A DNA stretch of 9,632 bases from an uncultured Bacilli bacterium (GCA_904502155.1 CAJGDV010000038.1:1-9632); one strand, 5' to 3'. Shown: positions 1 to 5,302, numbered from the stretch's first letter. Made by a program: numbers and translations. The notes: a model not told the origin generated them from the sequence alone.

Positions 1-1
1 T

Positions 2-30
2 AGAAGGTATTTAATTACCTTCTTTTTTTT
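2..30 (+). terminator. Intrinsic terminator of the upstream transcription unit
   Basis: An 8-bp perfect stem (AGAAGGTA at 2-9, TACCTTCT at 16-23) encloses a 6-nt loop and runs into a T tract through position 30. This is a textbook rho-independent terminator. The gene it ends lies outside the window. Its T tract directly touches the next promoter's extended -10. Confidence 0.85.
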
Positions 31-38
31 GATATAAT
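30..38 (+). promoter_or_regulatory. Extended -10 promoter for the 63-281 gene
   Basis: TGATATAAT is a perfect extended -10 (TG-N-TATAAT, hexamer 33-38). With a 17-nt spacer the -35 would be TTTAAT at 10-15, a poor match that lies in the loop of the preceding terminator, so recognition probably depends on the extended -10. It sits 24 nt before the ATG at 63. Confidence 0.75.
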
Positions 39-62
39 GTTTATAGTAGAAAGAGGTTACAC

Positions 63-281
63 ATGAAGAAAGTAGAATTAGTAGAATTTAATGAATGGAT
101 GAAAACAGGAGAAACAGAACTTTCTAAACTAGCAAAAGAAGCAAACAAAAAAATAGAAGAAGGAATAACTAGATCAGTAGATTTAGTTGAACTAAGAAAT
201 CAAGCTAAAATAAACATAGAGAAAAAAAAGATAAAAAAAATAGCAAAAGAATTTATTGATATAACAAAAAACAGCCATTAA
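63..281 (+). CDS. Small helical protein of unknown function (72 aa)
   Basis: I do not recognise a family. The protein is rich in Lys and Glu, has no signal peptide or membrane segment, and looks almost entirely alpha-helical. The middle and C-terminal parts (residues about 18-68) alternate hydrophobic and charged residues in a way that suggests amphipathic helix or a short coiled coil. The start is supported by AGAAAGAGG at 48-56, 6 nt before the ATG, and by a strong promoter directly upstream. The gene stands alone between its own promoter and the leader of the next unit. Its stop codon TAA (279-281) lies in the loop of a small hairpin. Composition matches the neighbours, and nothing suggests truncation. 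It is probably a real gene given the clean promoter and ribosome binding site, but the role is unknown. Confidence 0.75.
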   Translation: MKKVELVEFNEWMKTGETELSKLAKEANKKIEEGITRSVDLVELRNQAKINIEKKKIKKIAKEFIDITKNSH

Positions 282-287
282 GGCTGT
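271..287 (+). repeat. Hairpin across the stop codon of the 63-281 gene
   Basis: ACAGCC (271-276) and GGCTGT (282-287) form a perfect 6-bp, GC-richer stem with loop ATTAA, which contains the stop codon TAA. No T tract follows, so it is not a standard intrinsic terminator. It may stabilise the 3' end or form part of the structured leader that follows. Confidence 0.5.
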
Positions 288-289
288 GT

Positions 290-354
290 ATATCAGGTGA
301 TAATAAATGGAAAATGATATATATATTTTTATAGAAAAGAGATTCCCCTGATAT
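290..354 (+). repeat. Long-range inverted repeat in the leader (8-bp arms, 49-nt interior)
   Basis: ATATCAGG (290-297) is the exact reverse complement of CCTGATAT (347-354). The 5' arm contains the first bases of a Shine-Dalgarno-like AGGTGA (295-300), and the 3' arm contains the TGA that would end a 14-codon ORF starting at 307. If transcribed it could pair and partly hide that ribosome binding site. No known riboswitch class is recognisable from the primary sequence. Confidence 0.4.
307..351 (+). CDS. Possible 14-codon leader peptide or small ORF
   Basis: The ATG at 307 follows AGGTGA (295-300) by 6 nt and reads 14 codons (MENDIYIFIEKRFP) to a TGA at 349-351. The peptide starts polar, has a short hydrophobic core (IYIFI) and ends basic. 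The only support is start-site spacing and its placement exactly inside an 8-bp inverted repeat. It could be a leader peptide, a very small toxin-like peptide or chance; in a sequence this AT-rich, ATG-initiated short ORFs are common. The promoter that would transcribe it is unclear, since the strong one at 425-433 lies downstream, so read-through from 30-38 would be needed. Confidence 0.2.
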   Translation: MENDIYIFIEKRFP

Positions 355-378
355 GCGATTAATATACATCTAAAAATA

Positions 379-393
379 GAATTTGTCAAATTC
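379..393. promoter_or_regulatory. 15-bp palindrome, possible operator
   Basis: GAATTTG-T-CAAATTC is a perfect 7-1-7 dyad centred about 42 nt upstream of the first base of the -10 at 428. The compact, nearly gapless symmetry resembles a binding site for a homodimeric regulator, and the position would suit an activator or upstream-binding repressor of the metallopeptidase-like genes. No regulator gene is adjacent and I saw no second copy in the window, so the function is a guess. Confidence 0.35.
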
Positions 394-404
394 ACACTAA
401 CTAA

Positions 405-433
405 TTTGCACATAACATATTTTATGATATAAT
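405..433 (+). promoter_or_regulatory. Extended -10 promoter for the first two metallopeptidase-like genes
   Basis: TGATATAAT at 425-433 is a perfect extended -10 (hexamer 428-433). A 4-of-6 match to the -35 consensus, TTTGCA, lies at 405-410 with a 17-nt spacer. The ATG at 462 is 28 nt downstream, with AAGGAG at 446-451 between them. Unlike the other TGATATAAT sites here, this one has no terminator hairpin in front. Confidence 0.75.
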
Positions 434-461
434 AGCCCTTGTTTTAAGGAGTGAGTATGTT

Positions 462-1130
462 ATGGAAAAATATATTTTAGAGCGAAATTTAAAAGGTATT
501 TATCAAGATATTACAGATGATAATAAAAAAATAAATAAAGAAGTAAAAAATAATATTATTACCTATTTTAATAATGCAACAATAGTTAAAGCTGCTGAAA
601 ATGGTTTTACTATAACTCCTAAAGTTATTACAGCAAAATCAATTATAACTGATAAAGATATTCCAGCCTATTTAAAATATTTTAATTTAAAAAAATATTT
701 ATTAAATACTTCAATAGGTTGTTATACTAATAGTAATGATGTAATTAAATTATACTTAAAAAACTTTTTATTAATGATAGACTTAAAAAAAGATATAACT
801 ATAGAGGAAATCAAATTTTTAAAATTTATTTATCATGAACTAGCACATCAAATTCAATTTAAAAATGAAATGAACGAAATAATAGAAGGAAATTTAAAAA
901 CAATTTTACAAGATGCAAATGGGCCAATCACACAAAATAGATACGCCCTATATCACGACTATTTTGAACTTGAAATAGATGCTAATATACAAGCATTTAA
1001 AAGAATTATCATGGAAATTGAAGAAGGATTATTACCAAGACATAAAGAAAAAATAGGAATTGTCTATAAAAATTTAGAATTCCAAGAAAATTTAAGAGAA
1101 ACAGAAGAATATAAGAAAATAAATCTATAG
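462..1130 (+). CDS. Putative zinc-metallopeptidase-like protein, paralogue 1 (222 aa)
   Basis: I cannot assign a named family. Residues 125-129 are HELAH, the HExxH zinc-binding and catalytic motif, at the end of a predicted helix (FLKFIYHELAHQ). Residues 165-175 read HDYFELEIDAN, where Glu171 is a plausible third zinc ligand, as in gluzincins. The E-x-E-x-[AD]-[AN] flavour recalls the ImmA/IrrE (M78) helix, but the spacing is longer. There is no signal peptide or membrane segment, so it should act in the cytoplasm. The N terminus (M-x-K-Y-I-x-x-R-N, then ENGFTI-x-P) is shared with the next gene. The start follows AAGGAG (446-451) by 10 nt; an ATG at 457 is out of frame. The stop lies 8 nt before the next gene, and that gene's ribosome binding site overlaps the stop, so the two are co-transcribed. 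Substrate unknown. Confidence 0.8.
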   Translation: MEKYILERNLKGIYQDITDDNKKINKEVKNNIITYFNNATIVKAAENGFTITPKVITAKSIITDKDIPAYLKYFNLKKYLLNTSIGCYTNSNDVIKLYLKNFLLMIDLKKDITIEEIKFLKFIYHELAHQIQFKNEMNEIIEGNLKTILQDANGPITQNRYALYHDYFELEIDANIQAFKRIIMEIEEGLLPRHKEKIGIVYKNLEFQENLRETEEYKKINL

Positions 1131-1138
1131 GAGATAAC

Positions 1139-1744
1139 ATGCATAAATACATACAACAAAGAAATCAAACAGGCATTATAACAAATAAAAAACACATTAT
1201 AAAATACTTTAATAATTTTTGTATTTTAAAAGCAAAAGAAAATGGATATACAATTGTTCCTGAAATTATTGATTATAAAAATATAATGATTAAAAAAGAA
1301 TATAAAGGACAAAGAATATATAGTATTTATTATTATAAAAATACAAATTTTTTAGCAAATTATGATAAAAGTGATAATCATTTAAGATTAAATATGTTTT
1401 GTCTATTAGATAATTTATCTAATGATATTAATATAAATGATATTAATTTTTTAAAAATACTATATCATGAACTTGAACATCAAAAACAAATATTTAATCC
1501 TACTGATGTTATTGTTGATAATCTTAAATCAATAAAAAATAATTATAATAATTATTTATTTAATCATGATTATTATGAAATGGAAATAGATGCTAATTTA
1601 AAAGCTTATCAAAATATTAAAAATGATATTTTTAATGAACAAATAACAAGATTATATGATTATTTACCCCTAATTGAAGAAAAAATAAATATTGAAGAAA
1701 ATAAAAGATTAGATAAAAGATATAAATTAATAAACCAAAGATAA
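1139..1744 (+). CDS. Putative zinc-metallopeptidase-like protein, paralogue 2 (201 aa)
   Basis: This is a diverged copy of the preceding gene. Shared features in order are M-x-K-Y-I-x-x-R-N at the N terminus, a YFNN...KA-x-ENG[FY]TI-x-P segment (residues about 23-41), HELEH at 110-114 preceded by INFLKILY, and HDYYEMEIDAN at 143-153 with Glu149 as candidate third ligand. The region between the two motifs is shorter than in paralogue 1. The protein is very rich in Asn, Ile, Lys and Tyr and has no export signal. The start is set by AGGAG (1129-1133), which overlaps the upstream stop, 5 nt before the ATG. The stop TAA (1742-1744) lies inside the stem of an intrinsic terminator, so the two-gene unit ends here. 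A short in-frame duplication encodes NDININDIN around residues 95-103. Catalytic activity is inferred from motif only. Confidence 0.8.
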   Translation: MHKYIQQRNQTGIITNKKHIIKYFNNFCILKAKENGYTIVPEIIDYKNIMIKKEYKGQRIYSIYYYKNTNFLANYDKSDNHLRLNMFCLLDNLSNDININDINFLKILYHELEHQKQIFNPTDVIVDNLKSIKNNYNNYLFNHDYYEMEIDANLKAYQNIKNDIFNEQITRLYDYLPLIEEKINIEENKRLDKRYKLINQR

Positions 1745-1763
1745 TGTAAATTATCTTTTTTTT
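1737..1763 (+). terminator. Intrinsic terminator overlapping the end of paralogue 2
   Basis: AAAGATAAT (1737-1745) pairs perfectly with ATTATCTTT (1750-1758) around a GTAA loop, with a T tract at 1756-1763. The stop codon of the upstream gene is in the 5' arm. The dyad centre (1747.5) lies 20.5 nt before the next -10, the same distance as at 2-38 and 8940-8976. Confidence 0.8.
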
Positions 1764-1764
1764 G

Positions 1765-1773
1765 TGATATAAT
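1765..1773 (+). promoter_or_regulatory. Extended -10 promoter for the 509-aa gene
   Basis: TGATATAAT (hexamer 1768-1773) starts one base after the terminator T tract. The ATG at 1797 lies 23 nt downstream. The -35 position at 17-nt spacing is TGTAAA (1745-1750), a poor match spanning the terminator loop. Confidence 0.75.
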
Positions 1774-1796
1774 CTAAATAGAAAGTAGAGGATAGT

Positions 1797-3326
1797 ATGC
1801 AGAAGTTATATTTAAATAGTATAAATTATATAATTAACTTAAAACTTAATGATAAAGATATAGAAAATAGTTACATCCAAGACAAATTAAACGATATAAA
1901 CTTTAAATCAATAATTAATAATTCTTTAAACAAAAAATTTATTGATTTATTTGATCCCGTAATACTTTCTATCTTAAAAAATGATGCTGTTTATCAAAAA
2001 TATATGGGAAGTATTATTTCAAAGGAAAACTATTTAGCACAAATAAAAAAAATAGATAAGAAAAACTTAATTAAAACAGTTGAAGAAAATATTGATTATT
2101 TAGAACCTAATAATATTGTCCACAAATATATGTTAGAAGAATATATTAAATACCAACAAGAAAATGGTATTTTCAAAGAAAATAAAAAAGATTATAATGC
2201 TAGTTTAAATAAAATTGTGAAACCATCTTTAGAACTTAAAACAGCTGTAAGCTCTATAATTAAACTTAATGCTCATAAACTAAATTTATTTGTAGAACCT
2301 AAATGTTTTACTATTGAAGAATATTTTAATTATATAGTAAATACAACAGGCGACCATAAATATGCTTTACAAAAACAAAATGAATTTAAAAAAATTAAAG
2401 GTGAATGTAAAAATAATAAAAAAGTTCTTATGAATATATCACATTTTAATGATCTATTATTTTCTTTTACTAATAGTAATAATGTATATTTTGAAATATT
2501 AAAAACAGTTAATCATGAACTTTGCCATATTATGCAAAGTAATGAACCAATCGCACTAAATAAATACCCAAATATAGATCAATATAAATATTTAAAAGAA
2601 ATAAAATTAGCAGAATTAGACCCTGAATTTTACACAAAATATCATGACTATTTTGAACTTGAAATTCAAGCTAATTTATATGGCTATAAACAAGTAGTAA
2701 AAGAACTTAGAAAAAACTATAAAAACAACAAAGAATTAATAGCAATATACGAAGAAAAAATAAAACAAGAATTAATGAAAAGATGTACTAAATCATATGA
2801 TATGATAAATAAACAATTTGATAAGATAATAGCAAAAAATAAAGACATTAAAAATAATAAATACTTTTATTATGAATATAAAAATGGTAAAAAAAGAACA
2901 TTATTTGAATTAGTTAATTTAAAAGAAGAATATTTTAATAATCTTAAAAAAGATGAAAAACTATGTGAAAAAGCTAAATCAAGTTATTTAGATGATATTA
3001 AAAAATTTAAAGAAGACGGCGAAGACAAAATGTTCTTTAATAATATATTATTTGATCAAATGATAAGATTAACAACAACTAAACTAGAACTTAATTGTAT
3101 GGTTATGAATAATAACCAATTATTAGCCCTTAAAGAAGCCTTATTTGCTGGAAGATTCAATTATATGAATAATTCAGATATGCTTATGGAAGGCGACCCA
3201 AAACATGTTGATAAACTATCAAAAATGTCATCTTTAGAATATACAAAAGAAATGCTAAAAAAGATTGAAGAAATTAGTTTAATCATTGAAAAAAATTTAG
3301 TTAAACAAAATAAGAAAAGAAGATAA
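1797..3326 (+). CDS. Large putative zinc-metallopeptidase-like protein, paralogue 3 (509 aa)
   Basis: The central part of this protein matches the two preceding genes. An IIKLNAHKLNLFVEPK segment (about 154-169) lines up with their ENG-x-TI-x-P stretch. HELCH is at 240-244, and HDYFELEIQAN at 283-293 gives Glu289 as candidate third ligand. The core is flanked by about 145 extra residues at the N terminus and about 200 at the C terminus, both Lys/Asn/Glu-rich and mostly helical, with no transmembrane segment or signal peptide. Differences from the paralogues are Cys inside HExxH and Gln in place of Asp in the EI[DQ]AN motif. AGAGG (1787-1791) lies 5 nt before the ATG. The gene has its own promoter and terminator, so it can be expressed separately from the shorter pair. 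The extensions may recognise a partner or substrate; I recognise no domain in them. An enzymatic role is inferred, not shown. Confidence 0.8.
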   Translation: MQKLYLNSINYIINLKLNDKDIENSYIQDKLNDINFKSIINNSLNKKFIDLFDPVILSILKNDAVYQKYMGSIISKENYLAQIKKIDKKNLIKTVEENIDYLEPNNIVHKYMLEEYIKYQQENGIFKENKKDYNASLNKIVKPSLELKTAVSSIIKLNAHKLNLFVEPKCFTIEEYFNYIVNTTGDHKYALQKQNEFKKIKGECKNNKKVLMNISHFNDLLFSFTNSNNVYFEILKTVNHELCHIMQSNEPIALNKYPNIDQYKYLKEIKLAELDPEFYTKYHDYFELEIQANLYGYKQVVKELRKNYKNNKELIAIYEEKIKQELMKRCTKSYDMINKQFDKIIAKNKDIKNNKYFYYEYKNGKKRTLFELVNLKEEYFNNLKKDEKLCEKAKSSYLDDIKKFKEDGEDKMFFNNILFDQMIRLTTTKLELNCMVMNNNQLLALKEALFAGRFNYMNNSDMLMEGDPKHVDKLSKMSSLEYTKEMLKKIEEISLIIEKNLVKQNKKRR

Positions 3327-3344
3327 TAAAAATCTTCTTTTTTT
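3315..3344 (+). terminator. Intrinsic terminator after the 509-aa gene
   Basis: AAAAGAAGAT (3315-3324) pairs perfectly with ATCTTCTTTT (3332-3341) around a 7-nt loop and is followed by T residues to 3344. The stop codon TAA (3324-3326) begins at the top of the 5' arm. A weak -10-like TAAAAT at 3347-3352, 19 nt from the dyad centre, could start the yqfC operon in the same terminator-promoter style, but it has no TG extension. Confidence 0.8.
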
Positions 3345-3368
3345 AATAAAATTATATAGGTGATATTA

Positions 3369-3596
3369 ATGAATTTAATAAATAATTTCTTAGAACAAGA
3401 ATTTAAAATAATAATTTATAAAAATAAAGTAAATATTATTAATTATGACGATATAAGTTCTATTACGGAAGATGAAATATATTTAAATTATAAAGAAGGA
3501 TTAATAAAAATAAAAGGAAAAATGCTATCCATTAATAAAATGATTGACCATGAAATATTAATATCAGGAGAAATAAAAGAAGTAAAACTTATATGA
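3369..3596 (+). CDS. yqfC: YabP/YqfC-family sporulation-associated protein (75 aa)
   Basis: This is a small protein of the YabP/YqfC family. The recognisable part is the C-terminal half, with the G-K-M-L-S-I-x-x-M-I-D-H-E-I-L-I-S-G-E-I pattern (about residues 48-70) typical of YqfC, where [DE]-E-I-x-I-x-G-x-I is conserved. In Bacillus subtilis yqfC is expressed in the mother cell during sporulation; its biochemical role is not established. I prefer ATG 3369 over an in-frame GTG at 3360 because AGGTGA (3358-3363) is then a proper ribosome binding site 5 nt upstream, and the GTG would be part of that site. The stop overlaps the yqfD start by 4 nt (ATGA). The invariable yqfC-yqfD pairing supports the call. 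Slightly shorter than the Bacillus protein. Confidence 0.85.
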   Translation: MNLINNFLEQEFKIIIYKNKVNIINYDDISSITEDEIYLNYKEGLIKIKGKMLSINKMIDHEILISGEIKEVKLI

Positions 3597-4684
3597 TTTT
3601 ATTAAAAATAACGGGTTATAAACCCGAGCGAATATTAAAAAAATTAACTGATATTAATATTTATTATATTAAAACTAATAAAGATTATATAATAATAAAA
3701 ATAAGAGAAAAAGATTTAAAAAAAATAGAAAAAAGAAAAACAATTTATAAATTAGAAATATTATCAAATAATAATATAAAATATAAAATTAAAAAACTAA
3801 ACAAAATATATATTAGTGGAATACTTTTTTCTATTTTAGTGGCAATCTTTTTCTCCAATTTAATTTTAAATATAAACATAATTACAGACGATAATAATTT
3901 AAAAAATAAAGTTTTAAAAGAACTAAACAATAATGGAATAAAAACGTATTTTTTTAAAAAAAATAATAATGAAATAGAAACTATAGAAAAGAAAATAAAA
4001 GAAAAATTAAAAAATAATATAGAATGGATTAATATAGAAAATATAGGTACTAAAATAATAGTAAAACTACAAGAAAAAAAGATAAAAACTAAACAAGAAG
4101 AAATAAAGCCGCGAAACATTATTGCTGCTAAAAATGCTGTTATTAAATTAATAGATTGTCAAAATGGAGAAATAATAGTAACAAAAGAATCTTATGTTAA
4201 AAAAGGAGATTTAATTATAAGTGGAATAGTAGGAGAAAATAAAGTTGCAGCAAAAGGTGAAATATATGGTGAAGTTTGGTATAAACTTAAAATTGATTAT
4301 CCTTACTTTTTTGAAGTAGATGAAAAAACAAATAATAAAAAATATAATATTTATATTTCTTTTTTAAATAAGAATATTACTTTGTTTAATAATTTTAAAC
4401 AAAGTAATATTAAAGAAAAACTTAAAATTGATTTATTTCCTCTAACTATAAAAATAGTTGAAGAAAACCAAATTGTTAAAGGAAATACTTTTTTAACTCC
4501 AACAGAAGCTATTATTAAAGCTAAAGAAGAAGGAAGAAAAAAAATTCTAGGTCAACTAAATGACAACGAATATATTATTCATGAAAAACAATTGAAACAA
4601 AATTTAAATGATAGTAAAATAGAATTAGAAATGTTTTATACAGTATACGAAAACATCACAGAATATGAACAAATAAAGGAGTAA
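3593..4684 (+). CDS. yqfD: YqfD-family membrane protein, sporulation-associated (363 aa)
   Basis: This belongs to the YqfD family, required for efficient sporulation in Bacillus. The layout fits: a soluble N-terminal domain (about 1-65), one transmembrane segment (about 72-95), then a long extracytoplasmic part with a POTRA-like region (about 96-160) and the characteristic P-R-N-I-I-A-A-K-N-A-V-I segment near 173-184, followed by V-K-K-G-D-L-I-I-S-G (202-211). The length is near the usual 390-400 aa, slightly reduced. The start overlaps the yqfC stop by 4 nt, so translation is probably coupled. Codons 261-273 (N-I-T-L-F-N-N-F-K-Q-S-N-I) are encoded by a perfect 17-bp inverted repeat, which is unusual inside a coding region. 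Presence of yqfC and yqfD hints at a sporulating organism or ancestor; other sporulation genes would have to be found to confirm that. Confidence 0.88.
   Translation: MILLKITGYKPERILKKLTDINIYYIKTNKDYIIIKIREKDLKKIEKRKTIYKLEILSNNNIKYKIKKLNKIYISGILFSILVAIFFSNLILNINIITDDNNLKNKVLKELNNNGIKTYFFKKNNNEIETIEKKIKEKLKNNIEWINIENIGTKIIVKLQEKKIKTKQEEIKPRNIIAAKNAVIKLIDCQNGEIIVTKESYVKKGDLIISGIVGENKVAAKGEIYGEVWYKLKIDYPYFFEVDEKTNNKKYNIYISFLNKNITLFNNFKQSNIKEKLKIDLFPLTIKIVEENQIVKGNTFLTPTEAIIKAKEEGRKKILGQLNDNEYIIHEKQLKQNLNDSKIELEMFYTVYENITEYEQIKE
4373..4411. repeat. Perfect 17-bp inverted repeat inside yqfD
   Basis: AATATTACTTTGTTTAA (4373-4389) and its exact reverse complement (4395-4411) flank a 5-nt spacer TAATT. 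There is no T tract on either strand, so it is not an obvious terminator. It lies in frame within the extracytoplasmic part of yqfD without breaking it. Confidence 0.75.
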
Positions 4685-4686
4685 TT

Positions 4687-5298
4687 ATGATAAGAAATAG
4701 TCTTTTAGAAATACTTGGTCAAACATGGCCAATGATATTAGTATGTGTTGTTATTCTTGTTACACTTAGAATATGTTATTTATTAAAAAATAAAGAAAAA
4801 ATTGTTTTATATAAAGAATTTCTCTCTTTAGCTTTCGTAGTTTATGTCTTATGTATGTTCTATGTTGTAACTTTTGAAGATGTCTCATGGAGTTCTTCAA
4901 ATTTTATACCATTTAAAGAAATGTTTAGATATGAAATAGGAAGTCGGTTATTTTTTAAAAACATTATAGGAAATATAATTATGTTTATGCCATATGGATT
5001 TATGGTAGGATATTATTTAAAATTAGAAAAACCAGATTTTGCCGTTATATTAACTTTAATAGTTTCATCATGTATTGAAACTATTCAATTAGTTATAGGA
5101 CGTGTATTTGATATTGATGATATTATTTTAAATTTAATGGGTGGAATTATTGGTGCTTATATATATACCGTCCTTTATAAAATAGAAAGTATATTACCGT
5201 CATTCTTGAAAAAAGACTGGTTTTATAATATAATTATTTTGATAGTTTCGCTAATATTCATATTATATTTATTAGATTTTATTAACTTGGGGGTGTAA
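4687..5298 (+). CDS. VanZ-like family membrane protein (203 aa)
   Basis: This is an integral membrane protein of the VanZ-like family. The diagnostic blocks are present in order: N-F-I-P-F (72-76), G-N-I-I-M-F-M-P-Y-G-F (95-105), S-S-C-I-E-T-I-Q-L (127-135) and G-R-V-F-D-I-D-D-I-I-L-N with G-G-I-I-G (138-156). There are five or six hydrophobic segments, including one at about 14-31 and an extra C-terminal one at about 178-198. VanZ itself gives low-level teicoplanin resistance in Enterococcus, but most family members have no known function, so no resistance claim is justified here. AAAGGAG (4675-4681) precedes the ATG by 5 nt and overlaps the end of yqfD. It occupies the place where phoH and pgpH sit in Bacillus, between yqfD and ybeY. 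Confidence 0.88.
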   Translation: MIRNSLLEILGQTWPMILVCVVILVTLRICYLLKNKEKIVLYKEFLSLAFVVYVLCMFYVVTFEDVSWSSSNFIPFKEMFRYEIGSRLFFKNIIGNIIMFMPYGFMVGYYLKLEKPDFAVILTLIVSSCIETIQLVIGRVFDIDDIILNLMGGIIGAYIYTVLYKIESILPSFLKKDWFYNIIILIVSLIFILYLLDFINLGV

Positions 5299-5302
5299 AT
5301 TT

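Noticed and set aside
192..413. Minus-strand 73-codon open frame, hydrophobic and Phe/Tyr-rich
   Set aside because: It is antisense to the end of the 63-281 gene and the leader, has no ribosome binding site before its ATG, and its composition is what AT-rich antisense sequence gives.
457..459. ATG just before the first metallopeptidase-like gene
   Set aside because: It is in another frame and meets a stop within eight codons; the ATG at 462 opens the long frame.
1405..1423. 9-1-9 palindrome inside paralogue 2
   Set aside because: With 9-bp arms of almost pure A/T this is within what chance would give in sequence of this composition.
1421..1447. Direct repeat AATGATATTAAT within paralogue 2
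   Set aside because: Two copies only, in frame (NDININDIN); simple replication slippage explains it.
3360..3368. Upstream GTG start for yqfC
   Set aside because: The GTG is part of the Shine-Dalgarno AGGTGA that fits the ATG at 3369; using it would leave no ribosome binding site.
3745..4119. Minus-strand 124-codon open frame with membrane-like composition
   Set aside because: It lies wholly inside yqfD, whose family match is clear. The Ile/Phe/Leu/Ser-rich translation is the antisense of Lys/Asn-rich codons.
4687..5298. Glycopeptide-resistance gene
   Set aside because: The protein is VanZ-like by motif only, and no vanR, vanS, vanH, vanA or vanX genes are nearby. Most VanZ-like proteins are unrelated to resistance.
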